Source: an uncultured Alistipes sp.
Lineage (GTDB): Bacteria > Bacteroidota > Bacteroidia > Bacteroidales > Rikenellaceae
Reading direction: 5' to 3'
Assembly (NCBI GenBank): GCA_938014215.1
Contig: CALLRW010000008.1
Span: 3,847 to 67,846 of the forward strand
Length of the DNA: 64,000 nt
Translations under genes and position numbers: made by a program
Notes under the pieces: generated by a model
The model's input: only the letters and a program-made list of their open reading frames with translations
Databases searched by the model: none
Told to the model about the DNA's origin: nothing
In this document: piece by piece, positions 26,884 to 42,797 of the stretch
How positions within the stretch are numbered: position 1 is the first letter of the stretch
Layout of the letters: each line of letters begins with the position of its first letter

Positions 26884-27588
26884 ATGAATCATTCGCGCAG
26901 CTCCAGCCAGGTGGAGACCGTACTCAAGTATATCAAGGATGAACTCTATTCGGGGCGGCTTCAGCCCGGCGAGCGGCTGCCGGCCGAGCGGCGTCTGGCC
27001 GAGCGGCTCGGTGTAGGACGTGCTCATGTGCGGGCAGCCTTTCAGAAACTGGAGTTCTACGGCATCGTGCAGACCTTCCCCCAGAGCGGCACGGTCGTGG
27101 CACAGGAGAAGATGCAGGTGCTCGAGCGGATGATCACCGACGCCCTGCAGATCGAGCAGTATGACTTTGCATCGCTGGTCTACGTGCGCGAACTGCTCGA
27201 GATCGAGGCTGTCAAGCTCTGCGCCCGCAACCGTACGGTGGAGGATCTGGCGGCCATCGAGGCGGCCCTGAAGGAGTGCGAGGAGAAGTTCTACACCGAC
27301 GAACGGGTCTCGAAGGATTTTGCCTACCATCAGGCGCTGGCCCGGGGCGGTCACAATCCGGTCATCGCTTCGCTGCTGCTGGTCATCACCCCCGATGTGC
27401 TGCGTTACTACCAGCGTTACCGGGTCTGTGCCGTTCCCTCCGAGGAGGTCTGCTTCGAGCATCGCGAGCTGTTGCGCTGCGTGCGTGAACGCGACGAGGA
27501 GGGGGCTGCCGCGGTGTTGCACCATCACCTGCGGTCGCTGCGTGAATTTGCCGCCACGTGCAACGATCAGAACCATTTTCTTGAGTAG
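26884..27588 (+). CDS. GntR-family regulator, FadR/FCD subfamily
   Basis: A 234-residue regulator. The winged helix-turn-helix (about 8-75) has the GntR signature LQPGERLPAERRLAERLGVG. The FCD ligand domain (about 95-225) contains the probable metal-site residues Asp and His in DFAYHQALARGGHNPV, and later His in EHRELLRCV. FCD regulators usually sense small carboxylates. It is transcribed away from iorA across a 281-bp region holding both promoters, so it is the probable regulator of the iorAB/aminotransferase/CoA-transferase operon, and the effector may be a 2-oxo or aryl acid. That link is inference from gene order. Confidence 0.92.
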   Translation: MNHSRSSSQVETVLKYIKDELYSGRLQPGERLPAERRLAERLGVGRAHVRAAFQKLEFYGIVQTFPQSGTVVAQEKMQVLERMITDALQIEQYDFASLVYVRELLEIEAVKLCARNRTVEDLAAIEAALKECEEKFYTDERVSKDFAYHQALARGGHNPVIASLLLVITPDVLRYYQRYRVCAVPSEEVCFEHRELLRCVRERDEEGAAAVLHHHLRSLREFAATCNDQNHFLE

Positions 27589-27624
27589 CGGTTTCCGGGC
27601 CGCACGGTAGGCCGCGCGGCATTC

Positions 27625-27665
27625 AATAAAAAAGGGACGGATCCTCATGGGGTCCGTCCCTTTTT
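27625..27665. terminator. bidirectional terminator between gntR and marR
   Basis: AAAAAAGGGACGGA pairs with TCCGTCCCTTTTT around a short loop (stem arms 27634-27644 and 27650-27660, one G-T). A and T tracts flank both sides, serving the convergent gntR and marR genes. Confidence 0.85.
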
Positions 27666-27709
27666 CAGCTGGTATTGACGAGTGACCGGTTTGTCGGTTG
27701 CGCGGCGGC

Positions 27710-28069
27710 TCACTCCTGCATCGCGAGCCAGCGGTCGATCAGCGAGGGGATCTCCACCTCCGACAGGTGGATCGATTCGAGCAGTGTCTGCCCCTCGGCC
27801 GTCAGCGAATAGAACATCTGCCGGCGGTCCTTGCAGCACAACTCACGGGCAACGAGCCCCTTTGTTTCGGCACTGCGCAGCACCTTCGAGGTGTTCGACG
27901 GCGTCAGCCCGAGCAGTTCGCCCAGCTCGCCGGGGCAGATCCGTGGACGCTTCGAGAGGGTGCAGAGCGTCATCCCCTCGTTCAACGAGATGCCGTAGCG
28001 CCTCTCGAAGGCCGCCTCGAATTGGACGACGGCCCGTTGCAGATCGCGGATTCGGCAGAGCTTATCCAT
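27710..28069 (-). CDS. MarR-family transcriptional regulator
   Basis: A 119-residue winged-helix protein. The recognition region reads CPGELGELLGLTPSNTSKVL, the wing CKDRRQMFYSLTAEG, in the usual MarR order. Cysteines occur in LCTLSK, RICPGE and ELCCKDRR, which could allow redox sensing, but this is speculative. It is the last gene of a thioredoxin-ferredoxin-marR operon and overlaps the ferredoxin gene by eight bases. A palindrome TTTCC-AAT-GGAAA beside the operon promoter (28779-28791) is a candidate operator for autoregulation. Confidence 0.85.
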   Translation of the reverse strand: MDKLCRIRDLQRAVVQFEAAFERRYGISLNEGMTLCTLSKRPRICPGELGELLGLTPSNTSKVLRSAETKGLVARELCCKDRRQMFYSLTAEGQTLLESIHLSEVEIPSLIDRWLAMQE

Positions 28070-28256
28070 GGTTCTCGGCTTTGTGGATGGCCTGCATGCC
28101 GCAGTGGCGCATGCATTTGCCGCACTCGATGCAGCGCTCGGGATCGATCACCGGCAGCGCATGCCCCTCCTGCGAGATGGCCCCGACCGGACAGATCGCG
28201 ATCAGCGGACAGCGGTGGTTTTGCGGACAGAGCCGCGCATCGACGGTCAGCGCCAT
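28062..28256 (-). CDS. small 4Fe-4S ferredoxin-like protein
   Basis: A 64-residue protein. The second half has a normal cluster motif CIECGKCMRHC. The first half has only three cysteines in an unusual spacing, C-x5-C-x5-CP (CPQNHRCPLIAICPVGAI), so the first cluster may be absent, three-Cys ligated or non-standard. The ATG shares one base with the thioredoxin TAA (TAATG) and its end overlaps marR. Such a small electron carrier next to a thioredoxin may pass electrons or report redox state to the MarR protein. Function is inferred. Confidence 0.85.
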   Translation of the reverse strand: MALTVDARLCPQNHRCPLIAICPVGAISQEGHALPVIDPERCIECGKCMRHCGMQAIHKAENHG

Positions 28257-28714
28257 TACTTTGCGAGCATGATTTCGTCGATGGCCTTCTTGAGCGTGGC
28301 CTTGGGCAGGGCGCCCTGAGCCATCTGCGGCTTGCCCTCCATCGGGATGAAGAGCAGCGTCGGGATCGAGCGGATGCCGAATGCGGCAGCCAGCTCCTGC
28401 TCGGCGTCGGTGTCGATCTTGTAGATGTAGATCTGGTCCTTGTACTCGGCCGCGAGCTCCTCAAGGACGGGAGCCAGTCCGCGGCAGGGACCGCACCACG
28501 TGGCGTAGAAGTCGACGAGGGCGGGCTTGTCGCCCAGATATTTCCATTCCGTGGGGTTCTTTTCGTAATCGGCGACCTTCTTCAGAAAGTCCTCCTTGGT
28601 CAGTGCAATCGTGTTCATCTTTTCCTTTTTTTCTTGTTTTTCCTGAGGGTTGTTCGAGGCGCAGGCCGTCATGACGAGTCCCAGAGCGCCGATCAGTGAA
28701 AGCAGTTTTTTCAT
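28256..28714 (-). CDS. thioredoxin-fold lipoprotein
   Basis: 152 residues from the ATG at 28714. The longer frame would include the promoter. A lipobox VMTAC lies at about 14-18. The thioredoxin domain (about 45-150) has the active site ATWCGPCRG (WCGPC) and the cis-Pro loop IRSIPTLLF. It therefore acts outside the cytoplasm, probably reducing or maintaining thiols of envelope proteins. It heads the thioredoxin-ferredoxin-marR operon, with a good -33/-7 promoter at 28746-28778. Confidence 0.93.
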   Translation of the reverse strand: MKKLLSLIGALGLVMTACASNNPQEKQEKKEKMNTIALTKEDFLKKVADYEKNPTEWKYLGDKPALVDFYATWCGPCRGLAPVLEELAAEYKDQIYIYKIDTDAEQELAAAFGIRSIPTLLFIPMEGKPQMAQGALPKATLKKAIDEIMLAK

Positions 28715-28745
28715 TCTGGTCCGACTGTTTTCTATCAATAACGAT

Positions 28746-28778
28746 GCAAAGGTAGTATTTATTTTCCGATAAAACAAA
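28746..28778 (-). promoter_or_regulatory. promoter of the thioredoxin/ferredoxin/marR operon
   Basis: On the minus strand -7 TACCTTTG (28746-28753) and -33 TTTG (28775-28778), 21 nt apart. The -7 box lies 31 bp before the ATG. Confidence 0.65.
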
Positions 28779-28791
28779 TTTCCAATGGAAA
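28779..28791. promoter_or_regulatory. candidate MarR operator
   Basis: The perfect inverted repeat TTTCC-AAT-GGAAA touches the -33 element. MarR proteins bind short palindromes near their own promoters, so this is a plausible operator. There is no second copy to confirm it. Confidence 0.35.
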
Positions 28792-28878
28792 ATATTTCGA
28801 AAAAGAGACGGGACAGACCTCCCGGGGAGCCCTTTGCATTGGATTTCTGGAGACGGTTTGCCGCAGAACTGCGGTGCG

Positions 28879-28913
28879 GCGGCGTGCGGTCCCGGTCGGA
28901 TGCCGCATGCCGC
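28879..28913. terminator. GC-rich hairpin beyond the tolC-like gene
   Basis: GCGGCGTGCGG (28879-28889) pairs with CCGCATGCCGC (28903-28913), ten of eleven positions plus a G-T. There is no T-run, so intrinsic termination is uncertain. It lies 11 bp after the TolC-like stop. Confidence 0.3.
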
Positions 28914-28923
28914 CCCTTCAGAA

Positions 28924-30284
28924 CTACTCGAGATAGATCAATATGTTGCCGCTGATCTGCTGCAGGGAGATTTCGCAGAGTTTCGTGTTGTATTGCGCCG
29001 TGAGGATGCGCTCCTCGGCATCGAGCAGACTCTTCTGTGCCTCGCGCATCTCGATGCCCGGCAGATCGCCCAGGCGATAACGCTCCATGGCGATTTCGTA
29101 GTTCTCACGTGCCGCCACGAGGTTCTCCTCCTCGAGCAGGATCACCTCCAGGTTGTTGCGATAGGCCTGCCAGAAGTTCGACAGATTGGCCCGCAGTGAC
29201 AGTTCGAGCTGTTGGCGGGTCAGCTCCGCATTCTCGATCTGGATCCGGGCATTGCGCTGTTCGCGGCGGCGGTTGCCGTCGAAGAGGGTGAACCCGACCG
29301 AGACGCCGGCATTCAGCCCGAGTGTTCCGCGCGAACGGTTCGTCCCCGTGCCGTAATAATTATAGGAGTATCCGTAGCCGGTCGAGAGGTTGACGTAGGG
29401 GTAGTTGCGGGCCTGGAGGATCTTCAGGTCGAGCCGCGCCACGGCCGTATCGTGGCCGGCCACGAGCAGCGAGGCATTTGCCGCGAGGGTGCGGTCGAGC
29501 AGTTCGTCCCAGTCGAGGCGGTCGTTGACGCGGATCACCGAGTCCAGAACGGCAATCGGGCGGTTGAGGTCCTTGTGGGCCAGCAGTTCGTTGATGCGGA
29601 TGCGCGAGGCGACGACCACCTCCTGCTGCGACATGTACTGCGAGCTGTCGGCATTGAAGTCCACGCGGGCCTGCAGCAGGTCGAGCCGCGAGAAGTTGCC
29701 CACGCGGAAGCGCTCTTCGGAGATGCGCAGCCGCTCGCGCGAGAGCATCACGGCATTGCGGAAGTTCTGCAGGCGGAGCGTCTGCTGCAGGTAGTTGTAG
29801 TATTCGGCCGTCATCGAGGCCATGAAATCCTCGATGGTGATGCGGGTCTGGAGCGCCCCCATCTGCTGCAGCTGCCGGAGCCGCTGGTAGTTGGTGCGGA
29901 TGCGGAATCCGTCGAAGAGGGTCCAGTTCACGGCCACCCCGACGTTGGCCGCCTGGTCGTAGACGCCTGTTTCGGTCGTCGGATCGTCGTTGCGCGGCGT
30001 TGTCGTGCGGCGGTTGTCCCACGTGCCGCTGTAGCCCGCCTGCAGATCGATGGTGGGGAGCATGCCCGCGGCGGCGGGGGTGGCGTTGTTGTCGCTGATG
30101 CGCTCTTCGTTGCGGACGATGCGCACGTCGTAGTTGCGTTCGAGACCGATCTCCAGACAGCGCCGCAGCGTCAGCGGTTCGCTCTCGGCCAGATCCGGAA
30201 TCGGATCGGCCTCGCCGCTTAGGGGGGCCTGAGCCAGTGCGGCGGCCCACAGCCCCGCGAGTCCGATGGTCAGAAGGATGCGTT

Positions 30285-30288
<4 letters not shown>
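28924..30288 (-). CDS. TolC-family outer-membrane efflux protein
   Basis: 454 residues from the ATG at 30288, which overlaps the RND stop by four bases. A signal peptide (MKRILLTIGLAGLWAAALAQ) is followed by two outer-membrane efflux repeats of the TolC type, with long helical stretches (LTLRRCLEIGLERNYDVRIV and later NLVAARENYEIAMERYRLGD). The protein forms the trimeric outer-membrane duct of a tripartite pump with the RND permease and adaptor encoded just upstream. Substrates are unknown. Confidence 0.93.
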
Positions 30289-37778
<7,490 letters not shown>

Positions 37779-37894
37779 CGGCGGACGATCCGGCCGATTG
37801 ACAGGTTGCGGCCCGCACGGTCCCGGTTTGGATCGTCGGGCCGCAACCCTTTTCCGGCCCGTTATTTGCAGAGGGGCTGGTAGTAACCACAAAA

Positions 37895-38062
37895 ATGCAT
37901 GCCATGAAAGAGAAGGAAAAATGTACGCCCTGCGAGGCCAATTTCGAACGCAACATTCACCATCTGGTCAAGGAGGGGGAGGCCCCGACTCCGAAGGAGC
38001 GTCACGAAAAGCGTGAGGAGGTCAAGGCTGCCTTCACTGCGGAATCCCGGCCCGAAAAGTAA
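37895..38062 (+). CDS. small charged protein of unknown function
   Basis: A 55-residue frame (52 from the second ATG at 37904). Nearly half the residues are Lys, Glu, Arg or Asp (MHAMKEKEKCTPCEANFERN at the start), with one CTPC pair and no hydrophobic segment. GC-ending codons dominate as in neighbouring genes. It begins 116 bp after lacZ and ends before a strong terminator at 38110-38153, so it could be the last gene of the lacZ transcript. I do not recognise it. Confidence 0.45.
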   Translation: MHAMKEKEKCTPCEANFERNIHHLVKEGEAPTPKERHEKREEVKAAFTAESRPEK

Positions 38063-38109
38063 CGGTCTGGGTGAGCCTGGAAGACCGGGCGTTTCCGACT
38101 GCCGTATGA

Positions 38110-38153
38110 AAACAGCGAGCCCGACAGCACACATGCTGTCGGGCTCGCTGTTT
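38110..38153. terminator. strong bidirectional terminator after lacZ and the small ORF
   Basis: About 18 perfect base pairs (38112-38129 with 38134-38151) around loop CACA, followed by TTTTTC on the plus strand and AAAA before the stem. It separates lacZ from the convergent dsbD-like gene. Confidence 0.9.
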
Positions 38154-38311
38154 TTCATTGGAATCGGGACGGAATCAAAGGATAGGATCAGGCCGGATCG
38201 GGATCGGGTCGAAATCGAGGGTCGGATAGCGGCCAACTCAGCTTGGCCTGGTTCTGCCTATCTCAACCCGGGTCGGAAGCCCTGTTCCCCGTCTTTTGCC
38301 CCCCCCTCTTC

Positions 38312-40414
38312 TCAGCGGTTTTTGTAGGCTTCGACTCCGTTGCGGAGGAACTGGACGAAGGCCTCGACGTCGAGGTCGTAGCCGCGCGGATCGACGAGGA
38401 TCCGGCCGTCATGCCCCTGCAGCACGTAGTAGGGCTGGGCATTGACACCGTAGGTCTTCAGCGCGTAGTAGGAGTTGATCTTGCCGAGGCTCTTGAGGAC
38501 CTTGCCGGCATCGGTCGTCACCCATTCGCTTTCGGGCAGGACCTTCTTGTCGTCCGAGTAGAGGGCGCAGATGACGTAGTCGTTGCGCAGAATTTCGAGC
38601 ACCTGCGGGTCGGACCAGACGCGGGCCTCCATTTCGCGGCAGTTGACACAGCCGTGGCCCGTGAAGTCGATGAAGAGCGGTTTGTCGACCTTGGCGGCAT
38701 AGGCCTCGGCCTCCTTCAAATCGAAGAATCCTTCGAGTCCGTGCGGCAGGTGGAGGAAGTCGCTGTACTTGCGCTGTCCGAGCTCGCTGGCCGACGAGGT
38801 TGCGGGGGCCGCGGCGGTGTTGGCACCGAGGACGAAATCCTGCGAGGTCAGCGGCGGCAGATAGCCTGAGAGACCCTTCAGCGGGGCGCCCCACATACCG
38901 GGGATCAGATAGACGACGAACGAGAAGACGACGATGGCCAGGAACAGCCGTCCGACGCCGAGATGCGTCATTTCGCTGTCGTGCGCAAAGCGGAGTTTGC
39001 CGAGCAGGTAGAGTCCCAGCAGCGAGAAGACGACGATCCAGATGGCGAGGTAGATCTCACGGTCCAACAGCCCCCAGTGATAGGTCTGGTCGGCCACGGA
39101 GAGGAATTTCAGACCGAGGGCCACCTCGATGAATCCGAGGACGACCTTCACGGAGTTCAACCAGCCGCCGCTCTTGGGCATCTTCTTCAGCACCGAGGGG
39201 AACAGCGCGAAGAGGGTGAACGGCAGGGCGAAGGCCACCGAGAAGGCGAGCATCGTGATGATTGGGGTCCAGAACTCGCCGGAGGTCGACTTGATGAGCA
39301 CCGATCCGACGATGGGTCCCGTGCAGGAGAACGACACCAGCACGAGCGTCAGCGCCAGGAAGAAGATGCCGCTCAGCCCCTTGGTATCGGCCTTCGAGTC
39401 GGTCTTGTTGACCATCGACGAGGGCATCGTGATCTCGAAGGCGCCGAAGAACGAGGCGGCGAAGATCATGAATACGAGGAAGAAGACGATGTTCGGCAGC
39501 CAGTGCGTAGCCAGCCAGTTGAAGATGTCGGCCGTGACGGCGTCTCCGCCGACGATGCGCGTGATGACGATGATCGCGGCGATGGGCACCGTGTAGAGCA
39601 GGACGATGAAGAGTCCGTAGAGAGAGGCGCGCAGCCGGCCCATCGTGGCGCCGCCCTCCCCCTTGAGGAAGTACGAGACGGTCATCGGCACCATCGGGAA
39701 GACACACGGCGTCAGCAGCGCCGCAAATCCCCAGAGGATGGCCTCGATGATCAGCCCCCAGATGCTCTTGCTTCCGGCGGCATCTTTGGAGGCCGCGGGA
39801 GCCGTCGTCAGGGTCGCTTCCTCCGCGGCCGGTGCCGTGGCAGCGGTGTCGATGCCCGGGGCGGGAGCGGCTGCAGCCGGATCGACCTCCTGAGCGGTGG
39901 CCTTGTCGGCCGTGGCGGTTGCAGCCGTCGGATCGGCCGCAACGGCGGTGGAGGCGGCTGTCGCGGCGGGCAGCGCGATCTCCATCTCGAGATCCTCGGG
40001 CGGCATGCAGCTCGTATCGTTGCAGATCATCCATTCGAGCTGCGCCTTGACGCTCGACGGCTGCTCCGCGAGGCGGATGCGCTGTGCGAAGCGGGCCTTA
40101 CCCTCGAAGGTGCCGATCTCCATGGCGTAGAGTTCGTCGTAGTAGCGGTGCGGCGTGGAGAGCTGCTCGACCTTGCCTTCGAGCGCAACGCCTTCGCCGA
40201 CCGTGAAGGTGATCGTCGTTGCGTTGGGACCGCCCACGTAGGGGCCCATGTCGTACATGTGGAATCCCTTGGGGATCGAGGCCTCGAGTACGACACGGCA
40301 GGTCGCGTCGTCGACCGGCTCGACCTTGCTCGTCCACGAGACGTTCTGTGCGGATGCCGTCACGGCCATCAGCGCCGCCAGCAGCGGCAGCAGGTTGTGG
40401 ATCAGTTTCTGCAT
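38312..40414 (-). CDS. dsbD: thiol:disulfide interchange protein, DsbD family
   Basis: A 700-residue protein. A signal peptide (1-22) precedes an N-terminal DsbD-alpha-like domain with the redox pair Cys131/Cys136 in MICNDTSCMPP. An Ala/Thr/Pro-rich linker spans about 150-215. About eight membrane helices carry the two central cysteines (LLTPCVFPMVP and SFSCTGPIVG). The C-terminal thioredoxin domain has GHGCVNCREME. The protein passes electrons from cytoplasmic thioredoxin to periplasmic thiol proteins, possibly including the thioredoxin lipoprotein encoded at 28256. The linker is longer than usual. Confidence 0.94.
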   Translation of the reverse strand: MQKLIHNLLPLLAALMAVTASAQNVSWTSKVEPVDDATCRVVLEASIPKGFHMYDMGPYVGGPNATTITFTVGEGVALEGKVEQLSTPHRYYDELYAMEIGTFEGKARFAQRIRLAEQPSSVKAQLEWMICNDTSCMPPEDLEMEIALPAATAASTAVAADPTAATATADKATAQEVDPAAAAPAPGIDTAATAPAAEEATLTTAPAASKDAAGSKSIWGLIIEAILWGFAALLTPCVFPMVPMTVSYFLKGEGGATMGRLRASLYGLFIVLLYTVPIAAIIVITRIVGGDAVTADIFNWLATHWLPNIVFFLVFMIFAASFFGAFEITMPSSMVNKTDSKADTKGLSGIFFLALTLVLVSFSCTGPIVGSVLIKSTSGEFWTPIITMLAFSVAFALPFTLFALFPSVLKKMPKSGGWLNSVKVVLGFIEVALGLKFLSVADQTYHWGLLDREIYLAIWIVVFSLLGLYLLGKLRFAHDSEMTHLGVGRLFLAIVVFSFVVYLIPGMWGAPLKGLSGYLPPLTSQDFVLGANTAAAPATSSASELGQRKYSDFLHLPHGLEGFFDLKEAEAYAAKVDKPLFIDFTGHGCVNCREMEARVWSDPQVLEILRNDYVICALYSDDKKVLPESEWVTTDAGKVLKSLGKINSYYALKTYGVNAQPYYVLQGHDGRILVDPRGYDLDVEAFVQFLRNGVEAYKNR

Positions 40415-40436
40415 GTTATAGCGTTTTATCTTGATG

Positions 40437-40444
40437 CAAAGATA
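40437..40444 (-). promoter_or_regulatory. -7 box of the dsbD-like gene
   Basis: TATCTTTG on the minus strand, 22 bp before the ATG at 40414. Confidence 0.5.
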
Positions 40445-40478
40445 CGTTTTTTTTGCGAAAAATCATTACTTTCGCACC

Positions 40479-41381
40479 ATGATTCGCATCTCGCTTGCCA
40501 TTCCCACCCACAATCGGGCCGAGCCGCTGCTCGTGGCCCTTGAATCAATTGTCCGTCAGGACCTGCCGGCCGATGAGTGGGAGTGTGTGGTGGTGAACAA
40601 CAACTCGACGGACGAGACCGCATCGCGCTTTGCGGCATTTGCCGCCGAACACCCGGAGTGCCACCTGCGGATGGCCGACGAAACGGGACCGGGGGTCTCC
40701 TACGCCCGCAACCGGGGATTGCGCGAGGCGCAGGCTCCGCTGGTGGCCTTCATCGACGACGACGAACATGTCAATCCGGGATTTCTGAGGGCCTATCTCG
40801 ACTTTTTCGACCGCCATCCCGAGGCGGTGGTGGCCGGCGGGCGGATCATCGCCGAGTACCCTTCGGGACGTCCCGACTGGATGTCGCACTACGTCGAGAT
40901 GCCCATCGCCAACCCCATGGATTTCGGAACGGAGGTGCGTCCCTTCCCGGTCGGCCGGGTGCCCGGAGGGGGCAACATGGCCTTCCGCCGCGAGGGACTG
41001 GCGTCCTACGGCGGCTTCGACCCTTCGCTGGGACGTGTGAACGGCGAGCTGATCGGCGGCGAGGAGAACGACCTCTTCGAGCGGCTGCTTCGCGGGGGGG
41101 AGACGATCTGGTATGTCCCCGGGGCCGTGATGTGGCACGTCATCCCGCCGCATAAACTCACGCGCGACTATTTCCGGCGTCTGAGTTTCAACGTCGGTGT
41201 CAGCCAGCGGCTCCGTGCGCAGATTCACCACCGGCTGGTCCGGGCATTGCTCTTCGAACTGCTGAAGTGGGGGGTGACGCTGTTGCTCTGCTGCACGATG
41301 GCGCCGCGACGGTCGATCTGGCTGCTGCGCATGCGCTGCGGAATCACCCGCGGACTCTTCCGCCCGATCCGTTCGAACTGA
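40479..41381 (+). CDS. glycosyltransferase family 2
   Basis: 300 residues from the ATG at 40479, chosen because the GT-A fold begins there (IRISLAIPTHNRAEPLLVAL). The nucleotide-binding region has VVVNNNSTDETASRF, the metal motif DDDEHVNP takes the DxD place, and GGGNMAFRRE plus GGEENDLFERL follow as in other GT2 enzymes. A hydrophobic C-terminal segment (LLKWGVTLLLCCTMAP) may anchor it. It adds a sugar from a nucleotide donor to an unknown acceptor. It is solitary, not in a polysaccharide cluster, and is followed by an unusual tandem repeat. Confidence 0.92.
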   Translation: MIRISLAIPTHNRAEPLLVALESIVRQDLPADEWECVVVNNNSTDETASRFAAFAAEHPECHLRMADETGPGVSYARNRGLREAQAPLVAFIDDDEHVNPGFLRAYLDFFDRHPEAVVAGGRIIAEYPSGRPDWMSHYVEMPIANPMDFGTEVRPFPVGRVPGGGNMAFRREGLASYGGFDPSLGRVNGELIGGEENDLFERLLRGGETIWYVPGAVMWHVIPPHKLTRDYFRRLSFNVGVSQRLRAQIHHRLVRALLFELLKWGVTLLLCCTMAPRRSIWLLRMRCGITRGLFRPIRSN

Positions 41382-41478
41382 CGCTCCCGCCACGGGGTCC
41401 GGTGTTGTCTGCGAACTCCGATCCTTTGGCCGCGGATTCTGCCTCCATCGTCCCTGAACTCCGAAATGTGGCCCTCGG

Positions 41479-41633
41479 CTCCAGGTTATCGCCCGTCTCT
41501 TCCGCATCCTGCCTGCCGGCTCCTGTCTGCCGCCGACCTCTTCCGCATCCTGCCTGCCAGCTCCAGGTTGCCGCCCGTCTCTTCCGCATCCTGCCTGCCG
41601 GCTCCTGTCTGCCGCCCGTCTCTTCCGAATTCC
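41479..41633. repeat. 41-bp tandem repeat array after the glycosyltransferase gene
   Basis: Units start at 41479, 41520, 41561 and 41602, each exactly 41 bp apart, with the last cut short. The core CTCTTCCGCATCCTGCCTGC is shared. Units alternate between two types, CTCCAGGTT- and CTCCTGTCT-, so the higher-order period is 82 bp. 41 is not a multiple of three and no long frame crosses it, so it is non-coding. The flanks (41382-41478 and 41634-41668) hold no gene. Confidence 0.9.
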
Positions 41634-41668
41634 GTCGTCTGATTTCACCTTCCGCCGCCGGTCTTTTC

Positions 41669-41702
41669 AAAAAAAGAGCCGGTCCCTGTAACAGGAACCG
41701 GC
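41669..41702 (-). terminator. terminator of the pfkA/PfkB-kinase operon
   Basis: On the minus strand GCCGGTTCCTG pairs with CAGGGACCGGC around TTA, followed by CTCTTTTTTT. It lies 25 bp after the PfkB kinase stop. Confidence 0.88.
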
Positions 41703-41726
41703 CCCTCTGAACCCTCTTCCTATGAA

Positions 41727-42761
41727 TCAGAAGAGATATTTTTCGTGCTTGACCTTGCTGACCAGCCGTTCGATATCCTCCCAGGCCTCCTCGCCGAAGG
41801 TCGTACCCACGACTTCGATCACCTTTCCGGCCGTGATGGCGCCGATCGTGCCGCACTGCCGCAGTGACAGTCCGTCGCAGAGTCCCGCCATGAAGCCTGC
41901 GGCGTAGAAGTCGCCGGCTCCGGTCGTATCGACCCGCTTGGCCGCCGCCATGATGCCCACGTGGACGACCTCATCGCCCTGCTTGATCATCGCCCCCTTG
42001 GTGCCGATCTTCACCACGGCCAGTTCGCACATCTCCGAGATCTGCTGCAGGGCATTCAGCGGTTCGGCCTCGCCCGTGAAGGTCTTGGCCTCGTCCTCGT
42101 TGGCGAAGACGATGTCGACGTGCTCGCGGACCAGCATGCGCAGGAACTCGAGGTTTTCGGCGACGATATTGAAACTCGCCAGGTCGATCGCCACCCGCAG
42201 TCCGCACTCCTTGGCCGTGCGCACCGCCTTGAGGATCAGATCGTGGTTCTGCACCAGGTAGCCCTCGACATAGAGGCAGTCGTAGCCGTCGAAGATCGTC
42301 GATTCGATCTCATCGGCCTCCAGCTCGAGCGCCGCACCCAGATGGGTGATCATCGTCCGCTCGCCATCGGCCGAGATCAGCGACACGCACTTTCCCGAAC
42401 GCTCCTTTCCGCGGAAGATGATCGGTTCGATACCGAGGTTGTCGAGCGCCTGCACGAAGAAGTCGCCCGTGGTGTCGGGCCCCACCTTGCCGATGAATCC
42501 CACGCTGCAACCCAGCTGAGCCATGGCGCGGATCGTGTTGCCGGCCGAGCCTCCGAGCGAGAGCGAGTAGGGGAGTCCGGCGACCGATTTCGAGATTTCG
42601 GTCTGGAGCTGCGTGTCGACCAGGCTCATCGAGCCCTTGGCCAGTTTGAACCTCCCCAGCACGGAGTCGGTTTTCAGATTGACCAGCATGTCCGTGAGGG
42701 CATTGCCGATTCCGATGACGCGCTTGATGCGCCGATGTTCGGGTTTTTCGTTGAAAGTCAT
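41727..42761 (-). CDS. PfkB-family carbohydrate/nucleoside kinase (adenosine kinase-like)
   Basis: A 344-residue ribokinase-fold enzyme. The N-terminal motif GIGNALTDMLV and the glycine-rich LSLGGSAGNTIRAMAQLG match the adenosine kinase/ribokinase branch. The C-terminal signature DTTGAGDFYAAGF holds the catalytic Asp and the anion hole. It phosphorylates a sugar or nucleoside with ATP in the cytoplasm; adenosine is the commonest substrate for Bacteroidota homologues but is not proven here. It starts 36 bp after pfkA and is probably co-transcribed with it. Confidence 0.92.
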   Translation of the reverse strand: MTFNEKPEHRRIKRVIGIGNALTDMLVNLKTDSVLGRFKLAKGSMSLVDTQLQTEISKSVAGLPYSLSLGGSAGNTIRAMAQLGCSVGFIGKVGPDTTGDFFVQALDNLGIEPIIFRGKERSGKCVSLISADGERTMITHLGAALELEADEIESTIFDGYDCLYVEGYLVQNHDLILKAVRTAKECGLRVAIDLASFNIVAENLEFLRMLVREHVDIVFANEDEAKTFTGEAEPLNALQQISEMCELAVVKIGTKGAMIKQGDEVVHVGIMAAAKRVDTTGAGDFYAAGFMAGLCDGLSLRQCGTIGAITAGKVIEVVGTTFGEEAWEDIERLVSKVKHEKYLF

Positions 42762-42797
42762 GGGTTTGAGTTGCGGGGTCGCCGGGGCGACCGTCGG

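Noticed and set aside
41479..41633. CRISPR array
   Set aside because: The 41-bp repeats are contiguous with no unique spacers, and no cas genes lie nearby.
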